A stretch of DNA of 64,000 bases from Callorhinus ursinus (GCF_003265705.1 NW_020313045.1:601941-665940); one strand, 5' to 3'. Numbered from the stretch's first letter, positions 12,951 to 25,720 are shown. Numbers and translations are program-made. Notes: a model not told the origin generated them from the sequence alone.

Positions 12951-14050
12951 CTAAGTGGCTGTCTGCTGGGTTGCTTCACATGAATCATCTTCCTTCTCTG
13001 CACACCATCCCGGTCCAAATGTCAGTAGGGGCAATGACCACGTTCAATCTTCTATTAGAGTTACCTGCATTTACACAGTAATTCCCTCACCTGGATCTGG
13101 GCTTGCAAAGGTGAAATATATGCTTTATTTTCCTCCCACCCTCCTGCCCACAGAGTCATGCACAAATTTATTTTTCAGCAAAGTTCACAGGAGGTCTCAA
13201 CACTCTCCAAGGATGTGTGAAGGGATAATATTTTGAAGTATTATATTCCCATTCCTTGCACCTATTTGGCCCTTTCCCCATCCAGTAGTAAGGCCATTCT
13301 GCATTCGTTGCCTTAAGAAAGGATAGCACAGCGTAAAGCAGCCCAAATGGGAATCATTTCGGAACTTCTGAGGTTCAAAAGTCCATTCAGTAGAATGGAT
13401 AAGACGCATGCTCATGAACATTATTAAGTTTGTAATTTCTGAGTCAGCATATGGCAGGAGCTTGTTTGTGCCTTGACACCCTCCTCTGGTCCAAACCCAC
13501 TGCAATGACAGGCAACATACAAAGGGGACCTTGGTAAAGCTCTGCTCAAACTCCAGACCAGAAAAGGAGCAGAGACGCAGAACAGTGAGCAGGGATGCAG
13601 CTTCAGGCTTGGATCTGAACATGGCAGTGGTGGCAGGGTATTCCACTCTTCAGGATGGTGACGGGCACGCAAAGTAAGAGTTCAGTTGAGTTAGAGAAAA
13701 ATAGAGCCCCATGTATTATTCTCCTGAGTTTGTGGACCAGGATTTGCACCCACTCCCTATGCGCAGACAGTGAAGAACACCTGGACATTACTGAGTCCTT
13801 CCTAGTGGAAATCCGAGAGACCCCACTGGACTGGTGAATGGGCTTGTACTGTTGACAGAGAGTTGTGTCATTGCAGGAACTGCCCGGTGTGTTTTCAGGC
13901 CTGTGGCCTGAGCTGAGAGTTTGGCCACAGGATATAAGGATGAAAAGCTGACTAAATCCCATGGTTGGCTTTTAGAGCACATCCGGGGTAGGGGTAGGAA
14001 GTCAGCACTGTATCCTATCCAGCCGGGATACCAGCGTACAAGCTGTTATT
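12951..14050. other. Intergenic, nothing recognised
   Basis: A minus-strand open frame of 149 codons lies here (13197-13646), without recognisable features. Possibly part of an old LTR element; not proven. Confidence 0.35.
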
Positions 14051-14063
14051 ACAGTGACCCAGG

Positions 14064-14293
14064 GGCGCCTGGGTGACTCGGTTGAACATCTGACTCTTGG
14101 TTTCAGCTCAGGTCATGATCCCAGGGTCATGAGATCTGAGCCCTGCATCTGCCTCCACACTCAGCGGGGAGTCTGCTGGAGATTCTCTCCCTCTCCCTCT
14201 GCCCCTCCTGCTTGTGCGCGCACACACATTCTCTCTAAAATAAGTAAATAAATCTTTAAAGACAAAAACAAACAAACAAAAAAAATGAAAGAA
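14064..14293 (+). mobile_element. CanSINE, sense, with 13-bp target duplication
   Basis: Begins ggcgcctgggtgactcggtt, ends aaataaatctttaaagac plus an A-rich tail. Duplication acagtgacccagg at 14051-14063 and 14294-14306. Confidence 0.96.
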
Positions 14294-15747
14294 ACAGTGA
14301 CCCAGGCTTGAGAGTGAGTGAATCCAGAAATGGCCTTGACTTCCAACACCCAGCAAAATCCTTAGAAATGGGACCACAGTGATTTATCTCTCAGCAAGTT
14401 GTTGAAAGATAATTTGCCTAGAATGAGACAATGTGTTAAGTGTTCAGCTTTATACATCTTAACATATGTTGACACCCATGTGATCACCAGATTAAGACAC
14501 AAAACGTTGGCATAAACCCCCAAAGTTCCCGTGCCCCTTTCTGCTTCATTCTCCCCTCTGATGTAACCACTCTTCTGACTCTGTCACCAAAGATTAGTTT
14601 TGCCTGTTGGTGTCTGGCTTCTTTCAATCAGGATAATGTTTCTGAGATTCATTCACATTGTTGTACATTTTAGTAGTTTTGTTTATTTTACGGCTGAGTG
14701 TGTGAATATATCACAATTTATTCATTCTCCTATCGATGAACATTGGTCTCTAGTTTGGGGCTGCTATGAATAAAGCCACTGTAAGCATTCTTGCACAAGT
14801 CTTTTTGTGGACACAACACATTTATTTCTCTGAAGAACAGAACTGCCCAGTCATAGGGTTGGTGAGTATTTCACTTGTTAGAAACTGCTATGCAGTTTTA
14901 CAAAGTGGCTTTATCATTCTAACTTCTCCCAGCAATGGACGCTCTGCATCCTTGCCAATATGTGATCTAGTTAGTTATTTTTTAATTTTTTATTTTTAGC
15001 TCTTTTGGTGGGTGTATCATGGTACTCACTGTGTTTTTAATCACATTACCCTGATGGCTAATAATATGGAACACACTTTCAAGTACTTATTAACTAATTG
15101 GATAGGTTCTTCTGTAAAATGTCTGCTCAAGTCTTTTGCCCATTTTTTAAAAACTGAAGTATGATTAACATAGAACATTATACTAACATAGAACATTTCA
15201 GGTGTACAACATAATGATTCAATTTTTACACACTGGGAAATGACCACCACAGTAAATTGAGATATCATCCGTCACTACTCATAGTTACAACATTTTTTCT
15301 TGTGATGAGAACTTTTAAGATTTACCCTGTTAGCATCTTTCAAATATGCAATTCATATGGTTAACTACAGTCGCCATGCTGTACATTACATTCCTAGGGC
15401 TTATTTATTTTATAACTGGAAGTTTGTACCTTTTGACCTTCTTTATCCATTTTGTCCAAACCCCCAATTCATTTTTTGCCCATTTTTCATTAGGTTATTT
15501 ATTTTTTTATTGTTGAGGTATGGGAATTCTTACATATTCCAGATATGACTCCTTTGTCAGATATATGTATTATGAATGTTTTCACTCAGTCTGTGTCTCG
15601 TTTTTTTGCATTCTTAATGGTGTCTCTCAACAAGCAGTTTTAAATTTTAATGTCCAATTTATCAGTTTTTTTTCTGCTCCAATTAGTGCCTTTTGTATCC
15701 TCTCTCAGAAACCTTTGCCTGTTCTAATATTATAAAAATGTTCTCAG

Positions 15748-15912
15748 GGCACCTGGGTGGCTCAGTCGGTTAAGCATCTGCCTTCCTCTCAGGTTGCGAT
15801 CCCAGAGCCCTGGGATGGAGCCCCACATCGGGCTCCCTGCTCAGCGGGGAGTCTGCTTCTTTCTCTCTGCTCTTTCTCTCTTTCAAATAAATAACTAAAA
15901 AATCTTTAAAAA
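15748..15912 (+). mobile_element. CanSINE, sense
   Basis: Begins gggcacctgggtggctcagt and ends aaataaataactaaaaaatc. Inserted in antisense L1 sequence. Confidence 0.95.
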
Positions 15913-17330
15913 ACATGTTCTCCAGTGTTTTCACATTTAGGTTTTGATGTGTCCTAAATTAATTTCTGTGTATGATGAGGTAGGGGTCAAGTTACTTTTA
16001 TAATAAGTGTTGATGTCTGGTAGTGTAAGTCCTCCAAAATTTATCAAGGTTTTGTATTTTAGAATCAGCTTTTTAATTTACCCACCCGCCCTCCCCCCAG
16101 AAAAGGCCTACTGGAGTTTTTGTTTGGGTTGACTTCACTCTATAGATCAAATTGGGTTGAAATGACGTCTTAATAATACTGAGTCCTCGAATCCATGAAC
16201 ATGGTTTATCTCCCCATTTATTTATGTATTCCTCTTAACAGGGTTTGTAGTTTTAAGTCAGAGGTCTTTCAAATCTTCTGTTAACTATATCACTTAGTAT
16301 GTGATATTTTTATGCTATTATAATTTTATTTTCTAATTTTCTGATAAGTAGAAAAGATTGATTTTTCATATTGAAATAAACATGTTCTCACAAACTTAAT
16401 AACAGACTGATTGTTCTGTAGCCATCAGAACTGATTTTAAACTTGTTCAATTGATCAGTGACGACTTGCTTCAGTGAACATGCTTTTGCAAATCACAAAT
16501 CATCATTATCTGATCACTTTTGAAAATCAGCCATCAGGGACAAACTCACTTCAATAAACACACTTCTGAGGGGCAACTGGTCAATAGCACCTGAGTGAGC
16601 ATGCTTCCACAGATGATGTCAATCCACTTATGATATCTAAAAGTCCACCAATCCTTTGTCTAATTTACCTTGTTATGTGGAAGCGTGTTGTTTGATTTCC
16701 AAGAGTCTGGAATTTTTCTAATTATCAACTTCTGCATTGTGCATATATCAGAGAATATACTTATTTTAATTATTTTAATACTTTGCAATCTATTAAAACT
16801 TGCTTTAGGGCCCAGTGTATGGTCTCTGTTAGTAAATGTTCAATGTGCATCTGAAAAGAACATATACTCTGCAGTTGTTAATCTAGCATCTGTCAATTAG
16901 ATCAGATTGATTATTAATACTCTTGTTCAAGTCTCTATCTTTACTGATTTTTTTTCCTCTTTATTCTATTAGTTATATGGAGAGAACTGTATTAAAACTT
17001 CTAACCATGATTGTAACGTTTCCATTTCTTCTTATGGTTCGATTTTTTTCTTCATGTATCTTGAGGTTCATTGTTAAGTGCATCACAATTAGGATTGTTT
17101 TATCTTTCTGATCACTGTATTTTGTTTTTGTCACTAAAAAATGCTCCTGTTTGTCTCTGGTACTATTTCTTACCTTGAAATCTACTATACTGAACTCATT
17201 GAAAATCTCTGTCTTAACTTGTAGCATTTAATCCATTTTTATTAAATGTGTTTACTAAAATGGGTAGGCTGAGGTCTATCATCTGGCTATTAGTTTTGTA
17301 TTTCTTTCCAACAGTTCTTTTGTAGTTTTT

Positions 17331-17552
17331 TTGTTTGCTTTTTGTTTTGTTTTGTTTTTTTTTTTAAAGATTTTATTTATTTATTTGAGAGAGAGAGAAT
17401 GAGAGATAGAGAGCACGAGAGGGAAGAGGGTCAGAGGGAGAAGCAGACTCCCCGCTGAGCAGGGAGCCCGATGCGAGACTCGATCCTGGGACTCCAGGAT
17501 CATGACCTGAGCCGAAGGCAGTCGCCTAACCAACTGAGCCACCCAGGCGCCC
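17331..17552 (-). mobile_element. CanSINE, antisense, with 15-bp target duplication
   Basis: Poly-T, tttatttatttatttgagag, then actgagccacccaggcgccc. Duplication tcttttgtagttttt at 17316-17330 and 17553-17567. Confidence 0.96.
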
Positions 17553-17587
17553 TCTTTTGTAGTTTTTAGTGTATTGTTTTGTTTTGT

Positions 17588-17748
17588 TTTTAGAGAGGGA
17601 GAGAAAGAATCTGAAGCAGGCTTCCATGCCCAGTGTAGAGTCCAATGTGGGGCTTGACGCAGGTCTCCCATCTCATGACCCTGAGATCTTGACCTGAGCT
17701 GAAATCAAGAGTCAGACACTTAACTGACTGAGCCACCCAGGCACCCCT
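17588..17748 (-). mobile_element. CanSINE, antisense
   Basis: GA-rich body then gacctgagctgaaatcaaga and ctgagccacccaggcacccc. Lies 35 bp from another SINE in the same orientation. Confidence 0.93.
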
Positions 17749-18464
17749 CTTTTGTACTCTTTGTTGTCCCTCCTTCCCTATTTTCTTTTAGATTAATCAA
17801 GTACTTTCTATGATTCTCTTTTTTTGGTCTCTGTATTGAGTATTTTGGCTGCATAATATAAGCAACTTAATATGATATAATCCCCTTTACCCCCTCCTCC
17901 CATGTCATAGATTTTACTTCTGTGTGTCTTAGAGCCCCATGATCCATTTGCATTATATCTGATTTATCATTTCCTTTCAGCCTGAAAAACATTCCGTAAG
18001 GTTGGCAGTAATGTTCCCACTTTCATTACTAACCTTAGTATTTTGAATCTTTTCTCTTTTTGTTTTGTTCAACCTAGGAAAAAAGTTTTGTTTTGTTTTC
18101 TATTTTGTTTATCTTTTCAAAGAACCAGCTTTTGGTTCTCTTGTTTTTCTCTTCTCTGTTTTATTTACACTCTGATATTTGTTGCTTCCTTGCTTCTGCT
18201 TGCTTTGGAATGAGTCTGTTCTTCTTTATCAAGTCTCTTAAAGAGGAAGTTTCGATTATTTATTCGAGATCTTTCTTCTTTTTTTAATGTAGGCATTTAC
18301 AACACTGCTCTCACAACACCTCTTCAGTTCTGCTAGGTTGTGCCTTGATTTCATTCACCTCAAAGTATTTTTTTAAGCCACAAGTATATACGTTCATAGA
18401 ACATCTCAAAGTATTTTTTATTCCCTTGTGATTTCTTCTTTGACCTGTTGGTTGTCTGAGCATC

Positions 18465-18552
18465 TTGGGGCTTGATCTCATGACGCTGAGATCACAACCT
18501 GAGCCAAAATCAAGAGTCAGATGCTCAACCGGCTAAACCACCCAGGCACTCC
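18465..18552 (-). mobile_element. CanSINE head fragment, antisense
   Basis: Only the promoter half remains: ggggcttgatctcatgacgc to aaccacccaggcactcc. It sits exactly at the join between the L1 block and the retroviral remnant. Confidence 0.88.
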
Positions 18553-20460
18553 AAAACAGCTTTTCTTATGAGAGACATTTCAGTGTTGGGTAAGGAAATG
18601 TTTTGTTGGCTATCATTTAAGGCTTGTTGGGTGAATTTAGTAGGGGATTTTATGTGTGATATAATGTCTTCCAGGCCAATGGAGAAAACAAAGATCAGTG
18701 CAAATGATTGTACTAATGGAAAATGGAACTGGCTCACTTCACCTGGCTGTTCGTACCATGCCTGTTGGCTGGTGGAGGCAGCACCGTCAGGCATGAGGAG
18801 ATGGACCAGGGGCAGGATATGCCAGATCGGGACTCCCACCCTCACCCCTTTCAATGGTGTGTGTTCTACTGCAGTCCTAGTGCTTTTCAACAGGTCTGAC
18901 TTGCATCAGGATAATAGGATCCCAGTGGAGATTGAGTAGTTCCCCCTCACCCCCTCACGCAAGGTGTGTGAAGTAACTTGCCCGTCCCATTGCAGTGGGA
19001 CATCCCACTGCAGGTTCTAGTAGATGACACCTTTCTCAGACATGTTGGGGCTTGGTTTTCTCAGCAGCATAGCATGTTGACCCATGGTGAGAGCCAGGGC
19101 AATGCTGTCCCCCAACACTTGCATACCCTTACAGTGTTGGGTGTCTGGACAGGAGTCCCCAGTCTGGCATAAGGGGTAACAGGCCCTACTGGTTGATTAT
19201 TTAAATGTATTAAAGACACATTAGTCCACCTGATCAATGTGGTTTGCCTGTTAGTAATTTAATTTACTGCTTTAATTTTCCATTCTTTCTTTCTATCACC
19301 CCTACTGCTTGCAGGTTATAGGGAGGATGAAACCTCCATTCAATGTCATATCCTTTTGCCCAGTCTTATACATCGTGACCTTTGAAATGTGACCCCTCAA
19401 TCACTGTCCAATTGATAAGGGTATTTGTACATGGTATGCAGCTGGCCCAAATACCAGGGGGGACATGAAAGCGGCCAGCTTCGAGTGGGGTCGGGAGAGG
19501 AAATGGCACCATGGACCAATCATCCCTGCTATCTGAGTGATAGGATCTGGCAGGCCCTCTGATATTGGAGATGTCAGGGATGGGAAAAGATGCAGTGTGG
19601 AGTTTATGGCAAACTCCAGTGGGAGAAGCATGATCTAGGTCCCTGGAATTCTGGAGTAAGTCCTTGCAAACTGCAGCAGAGAATTACACGCCTTTGAGAA
19701 GCCTCTTCTGGAGTGTTACTGGGGCCTGGTTGAGAAGAAATGCTAAAAAAAAAAAAAAAAAATCATGGGCACCAAATGAGCATGCATTTGGAATATCCCA
19801 TGATGAGATGGGTCAAGTAAATTAAATTAAATTACAAATTCCTTTAGGGAAGGATTGAGGGAATGATTATTTTATATATATATTTATAGTGGCATTGCAT
19901 AGTTCTTTAATAGGACCCAGCATCCTGTAATCAATGGGCTCAATAAGTTTGAGAAGTGGTTTAGGTCTGGAAACATCTGGTAAGGCATTGTGACTTTTCA
20001 TTGTTATGGCTGACATGAAACTTCTGCTCACCAGCTCTTGACTTTTTCTGGTGTTACAAGTGAAGCAATGTTCAAATTGTCTGACCACCTATCTTATTTC
20101 TAGGAATACGATGGTCTGTTAGTCACCGTCATAGATCTCAGTGGGACAAGGTACCCTGGTTTCCACTCTGTCTTTGCCACCCATCGAGGTAGTTATTTCC
20201 ACCTTACCTCTGGTGGTTAAGTAGCACTGTCTGGCTTCTGCTATTCCAGATTCATTCACATTGACTGAATCTGAACGAAGCCAATTGTCATGGTAGCATC
20301 GCCTACCGTCAACCCTGACTTCCCAAGAATTGTCACCATTGGGCTTCTCAAAGATGCAGGTGCCCTCTACACTGGTGTGTTCCTCACTACCCTTGTGAAG
20401 AGAGCCTGTGGGCACCCCTAGTAAATATCACCAGGTTGTGCATTCCCTCATTCTAGGAAA
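18553..20460 (-). pseudogene. Endogenous retrovirus remnant, env-like, broken
   Basis: Minus-strand open stretches at 20119-20415, 19867-20088, 19401-19631 and 18553-18890 lie in one order. The last one resembles the ectodomain part of the transmembrane subunit of class I (gammaretrovirus-like) envelopes and stops where the SINE fragment joins. The upstream ones would be surface-subunit sequence, which I cannot confirm. Frames are interrupted by stops, frameshifts and a poly-A run at 19743-19762, so no intact envelope is encoded. No LTR pair was identified. Not an intact captured envelope gene. Confidence 0.5.
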
Positions 20461-21216
20461 TAAATTCATTCTAATAGAGTCACATCCTGAACCTTCTGAT
20501 CTCTTTATCAATACTCGGCCGTGACAATTCTAGAAGCTCCATCTCATTCACTATAGGCTGTCATCGTGTTCAAGATCCAAGGAGCCATTCCGGCGGCATC
20601 TTGGCCCCGCTTGAGGCATTCTCTCAGGACAATAAATCCTGAGTGGTGAGAATGTGCTCTTGTGTTAATGAATTCTCTCCTGCCCAATCTTATCTTTTGC
20701 CCCAGCCCTCAGGTCCACCGCCCTCAGGATTCACTCCCACACATGTTTTTCTCAGTTGCTACCAGGACCTATTGGCCATGGTATACAATTAATTCAGTGA
20801 GAAAGCCATTTCCTCCTGGAGAAGGAATGGTCTTCCCTTGCTCCGGCTAGGCTGAAAGCTGGCTCCCATGATTGACCAGGGCCAGTGCATGCAATAGGGT
20901 GATCCTGATGAGGAAGAGCATTTTCATGGGAGGCACACATCACAAACCAAGTCTGCTCCCCTCTAGGAAGAAGGAGAAGGCGGCTCCTGCTAGTTTGGAG
21001 AGTTTAGGAGAACCCTAAACTCAAATGGTTCATGGTTCTCAAATGCATCCATCCACATGTCTCCATCCCATGTCTCCGGGTCCCAAACATCTTACCTGAG
21101 AGCTGACTTTAGCATAGGAGTTCTTCCACAGCTACACAATCAACCTCCTCTGCAGCTCTCTCACTCTTATGGTTAAATCCTGGGTCTCATCTTCAGCATG
21201 GTCTCACTGTGGTTCA
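20461..21216. other. Intergenic, possibly more retroviral sequence
   Basis: Continues from the env-like remnant without a clear boundary up to the young L1. No recognisable coding motif found. Confidence 0.3.
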
Positions 21217-21235
21217 AGGAGATAAAGTTATTTTT

Positions 21236-21547
21236 TTTTAATTTTTTATTGTTATGTTAATCACCATACATTACATCATTAGTTTTTGATATAGTGTTCC
21301 ATGATTCATTGTTTGTGCATAACACCCAGTGCTCCACGCAGAACGTGCCCTCTTTAATACCCATCACCAGGCTAACCCATCCCCCCACCCCCTCCCCTCT
21401 AGAACCCTCAGTTTGTTTTTCAGAGTCCATCATCTCTCATGGTTCATCTCCCCCTCCGATTTACCCCCTTCATTCTTCCCCTCCTGCTATCTTCTTCTTC
21501 TCCTTTTTTTTTCTTAACATATATTGCATTATTTGTTTCAGAGGTAC
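21236..21547 (-). mobile_element. 5'-truncated L1 3' end, antisense, with 19-bp target duplication
   Basis: Starts with poly-T (the A tail reversed) and carries the arctoid-type L1 3' UTR (accatacattacatcattag; cacccagtgctccacgcaga). Duplication aggagataaagttattttt at 21217-21235 and 21548-21566. About 312 bp, a young, severely truncated insertion. Confidence 0.93.
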
Positions 21548-21566
21548 AGGAGATAAAGTTATTTTT

Positions 21567-22569
21567 AAAAGCTGCCAGGAAGCCCTCTAATTTTCACTCT
21601 GTGTTGATAGCTGATTGACCAGAGCCTGTCATTTTTTTTTTCAAGGCTTCCAAGGCAGTTAATGAAATCCAGCCAACACCACAACCTTTGTAATTACCAT
21701 CACCTGTATACCTTCGAGAGGCTGGGGTTAAGGCATACCTCACTGGTGCCCTCCCAGCTGGACCACATCCCAGCCACCCCTGAGAGTCTTCGTCACATGA
21801 TGCTGTCTGGATGGCCAGTGATCCAGTCACAGAATCCCACTGATGGTCTATTTCAAGGTCTCCTTCTGGTGCCCACTGACTTCGTTTGGTTCCCTGAGAG
21901 CAGAGCTTGGGGCAGGGAAGGGAGGGAGAAAAGACAATATAGAGTGTATTACTGAGACTGCTGCTATAAGCAACGAGAACCCGATTTTTCTAGAACCCTC
22001 TGCCTCTTGAGCAGCACACAGAATGCTTCCAGAGGCTGGAGTGTGTATCTCCCAGGTCTATGCTCCTTTTCTTGAGGATTACTCCTGGGTTACTCTAATT
22101 CATGTCTCACTGAAATAAAGTCAGCGGGGATATTTGTGATGGGTGAAGGCCCTGGGCAGAAAATAGAAAGTCACGTGGCCCACCCAAGTATCAGGTGGTG
22201 TGCTATCTGTGCAAGGGGAGGCTGAGCCTGCACAGAACTGTCCACTGTAGCTGTAACTTAAAGAAGAAGAAGTGGGCTAAGATTATGTGACCAGGATATA
22301 AGTGATGTCATCATGGTCATTGCTGTCATCATCACTTGTGGCTAAACCAGCCATCGAACTAGGATGGAGCATTGTAAATGGTATAATAGAAACATCAACA
22401 AAGTGCACAGGAGGAAAGGAGAAAATGATTCTAGCACTTAAGAATAAGGAGGTCTGTATGGAGGCGATGGTATTTCTGTGGGAATTTGAAAGACCGTAGG
22501 ATTTTACCAGGTGAAGAAGTCAAGGCAAAACATTCCAGGAGAGGAAAATGTAATTAACAAAAAGACTGG
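21567..22569. other. Intergenic, nothing recognised
   Basis: No exon or named repeat seen. Confidence 0.4.
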
Positions 22570-22838
22570 ATGCAGTTGGGGTGCAGTAATGGGTATAGTT
22601 ATAGGGGTGCAGTGATGGAGTTGCAGTGATGGGACCCACACTGATGGGCATAAATGATGGTGGTGTGATGATGAGGTTGTAGGGATGGGAGCTACAGGGA
22701 TGGGGGTGCAGTGATGGGAGCACAGTGATGGGGTGCAGTAATGGCAGTACAGTGATGGGGCTATAGGGATGGGGTACAGTGATGGGAGCACAATATTGGG
22801 GTTTCAGTGATGTGGGCACACTGATGGGGTACAGTGAG
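22570..22838. repeat. Degenerate minisatellite, about 14-15 bp unit
   Basis: Roughly 18 imperfect copies of a unit like gggtgcagtgatggg. The minus strand stays open across it and gives a repetitive Thr-Pro-Ser/His-Tyr-Cys peptide, which is a by-product of the repeat. Confidence 0.9.
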
Positions 22839-23389
22839 GCATCCATCTGGAAAGGCAGGACAGAGCCAGATGGGAAAAGATCTGAACATCCTGTTGAAGT
22901 GTTTGAGTTGAACAGCAGGGTGAGGTGGGTTTGAAGAAAGGTCATGAGAAGGAGGCTCTAGGGTGCCCAGCGCCAGGCCCCTAGAGTGAGAGGGGCATTG
23001 CCCAGTGACACAAGTCCATCCCCAGAGCATCCTCCCTTTGTTCTGTCCACCTGCAGGCCAGTCTCCACCCTGAGGCCACTGGCAGCAGGGTAGATTAGAT
23101 TATGTTCTAAGCCGAAGCCAAGCCTCAGACTGAGGTCCTCTCTTATTGTGGTTTCTCCCTCAGGGTTTCAGCAGAGCAGTCTGGGAGGACAGAGAGAGCC
23201 CATCACAGGTCTCTGTCTCGGGGGTCATCCAGGCCACTGGTCTGCTGGGAACAGCAAGGTCCAAGGAGGTGATGTCAGGTGGTTCCTCAGCTTCCTAGAA
23301 GATTAAACGATCTTTCATGGCCCAAGAACTGCAGAAGTCAGCCCATGCTCCCCAACCTTCCTGTTGCTCCTCATTCCCACTCCTCTTCC

Positions 23390-23610
23390 CTAAGTGGCAA
23401 AGGCTGCAGCTTGGAGGCAGGAAGTCTGGGCTCAAGTCCCAGCTCTGCTGGCTCCTCAGTCCTGTGATATCTGACGATTCATCCTACCTTGCAATTTCCT
23501 TCTCTGCAAAATGGGAATAATCGCATTACATAAGGTAATGGCTGCAAAAGGTTTAGCCCAGGCTGTGACACCTACAAGGCATTCGGTAAATGAAAGCTAG
23601 TATCATTATT
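23390..23610 (+). repeat. MIR SINE
   Basis: Phrases gaagtctgggctcaagtccc, tctgcaaaatgggaataatc and acctacaaggcattcggtaa follow MIR. Confidence 0.75.
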
Positions 23611-25559
23611 TCCTACCATGTCAGTTTTCCAGAGAGCAGGCTCTGTCCGTTAGGGGACGCCTGAGATAAGCAGAGGTGGCACCTTGATGAAGAGCAAATA
23701 CAAGATACACAGTTAGGAAGTCACACCCTCCACAGTTCTCTTTCAATGTTGGGTTTGTAGAAAAGATAGACTAGCTTTGGCCATAGCATGTTTCTTATGG
23801 GTATCTATAACACTTATTAATTTTTCCTTTTAACCAAGAGAGAACAATTTCCCCACCCCCCATGGTTCATGGTAGATATTTACATGGAGCGCCATCTGGT
23901 AAACTCAGTCCTACTCAATAATTTAAACAGTCTCTTTAAGTCACATAAGCTTTTTCAAATAAGTGCATAGCCTCTCAGATTTGCTTCCCATCCTCTCCAA
24001 GATGGCGTCTGGATGTATCATTTGGGGGAAGCTTATATGACCACACCAGTAGAAGGGTAGAGAGAGCCTAGACCCACTTGCAGAGGTCCTAGCATTGTTG
24101 GGCTGTCCTCAGCAACTTGTTGGGCTATCCACAGCACTGAGTTCCTGGGAGGATGATGAATTCTGACATGGCGAGCTCATGGTCTATCCTGTTGTCTTGG
24201 TCAAAGCCCATGGATCCTTCCTTGGGGACTCAGTGCCCCCACCTTGGCTCTGACCAGCCCTCAGCACTGTACTCTACCCAGGTCAGGTTGTGGTTTCACT
24301 TTGTCCTCAAGCCCAGGAAGCACCTCTGTGGGTCCCCTGGCAACCTCTCCACCCAGGTCCCAGCCATAGTCTCAGTTACTCCTGAGTTCCGTTCAAGGCC
24401 ATGTTTGGGGCCCTTCCAAGGAATAACTGATCAAGGATAAGCAGGAGCATAACCTGAGATCTGTCTTTGCCCAACCTCTTCTACTTGGCTGTGGCTGCCA
24501 CAGGCTGGTTTAGGGATTTGGGGCATCCCTACCGCAGTCTCCTCCTGGAGAACCAAGGCTGCCTTCAGCTCCCCTGTCTAGCATACCTTCCACTTTGGGG
24601 CTTCAGTCTAAGAGGGAGATTCAGGTCACCTTGTATCACTCCCTGTTTTCCCTACCACTGTTCCCTTCTCCTTCCCAAGGTCCATGGTGCAGGAGGGGCA
24701 GATGCTCCATTCTGTCCTATTTTGGGGTCCTCTACACCATACCCTATAGCTTTACTATAACGGTTGCTAGAGGTGGGGGGATGATTTCACAGAAAAGACA
24801 TGCAAAATATACTGGTACATAAAAATTTCTTGATAACCAACAGTTTTTTAAAGGTTGATTTAAAGAAAAACTTCAAGCAAACTGATAATCAAGTTAGGAG
24901 TGGGAATGGTACAAACTGTGAAGCTACCAGGTCCCTGGCTGAGTTTGGGGAAACACCAGGACCCACGGAAGAAGCTGTGATGGATACATAAATGGAAAAG
25001 ACCTTTTTGTTGAGGAGGAAGGCAATCATATTCACAGCTCCTTAGGAAGCAAGAGGGACCAGAAAAGCAAAGTTCTAAGGAGTTCAGGAGAATCTAGGAA
25101 AGGTGGTTGGAAGAGGTAGCTGTTGAATTGGGCTTTAAAGGGTAAGAAGCTGAAGAAAGGCCACAGCATGTGTGGGGGAGGGGGGGTGTACAACAGGCAC
25201 TTTGTAAACAGTGCTGAATGAGTTAATGATATAGAGAATCCATAAAGTTTCTGATACACTTATAGAGCAGGGAGAATCTTTCTGGTGGCAACTAAGGAGG
25301 GCCAGAGCGGGGGGAGATAGTGTAAGTCTCAAGGTTGTAGACAAACATGGATATTGCAGACCTTCATTGGCAGGGCCCATGGAGACACCGTTTTGAGCTG
25401 GCAAAGCTTGTGCCTTCAGAGCCACTTACTGGCCCTGCCAGTAACCTTCTTCCTCTTCTCAGAAACTTGTCTATTTCTTCACCCTGCTCTGGGTTCTTCT
25501 GGCCCCATAGGCAGTTCTGGAAACCTCATTCATGCTTGGGTCTCTGGAATTTATAATCC
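23611..25559. other. Intergenic, little recognised
   Basis: No exon supported. The stretch around 25030-25330 resembles the old repeat family also seen in CES5A introns. The rest is unassigned. Confidence 0.35.
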
Positions 25560-25564
25560 TAAAA

Positions 25565-25720
25565 CGTCTGCACAAATGTCACCGGAAGATGGAAACACTG
25601 AGGCCCAGAGGAAAGAAAAGATTTGTTCAAGGACACCCTTGATTCTGAGGAAGAATCCAGATAGAAGCTGGGTCTCTGTAAATGGTCTCAAGGCCATGGG
25701 CAAGAGCATTCAGCTGCTTA
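25565..25720 (-). repeat. MIR SINE, antisense
   Basis: Phrases gatggaaacactgaggccca and gatttgttcaaggacaccct follow reversed MIR. Confidence 0.6.

Larger units (their letters stand above)
14430..18460 (-). mobile_element. Block of old L1 fragments, antisense
   Basis: Nearly continuous antisense L1: 3'-UTR-type sequence at 14430-15500, ORF2-type sequence at 16640-17340, and again at 17750-18460 (cttttcaaagaaccagcttt; gatttcttctttgacctgtt). The two ORF2 pieces are out of the order of a single element, so at least two copies are present. CanSINEs interrupt it. All reading frames are broken. Confidence 0.8.

Noticed and set aside
13197..13646. 149-codon minus-strand open frame
   Set aside because: No family features; composition looks like decayed repeat sequence.
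14064..14140. tRNA-like sequence in CanSINE heads
   Set aside because: These are tRNA-derived SINE promoters without intact cloverleaf ends, not tRNA genes.
18553..20460. Captured functional envelope gene (syncytin-like)
   Set aside because: Frames are short, separated by stops and shifts, and cut off by a SINE, so no intact product is possible.
22570..22838. CRISPR-like repeat spacing
   Set aside because: Units are directly adjacent without unique spacers, and the genome is mammalian.
22504..22945. Repetitive His/Tyr/Cys/Pro peptide on the minus strand
   Set aside because: Arises from the minisatellite alone; two overlapping frames show the same pattern.
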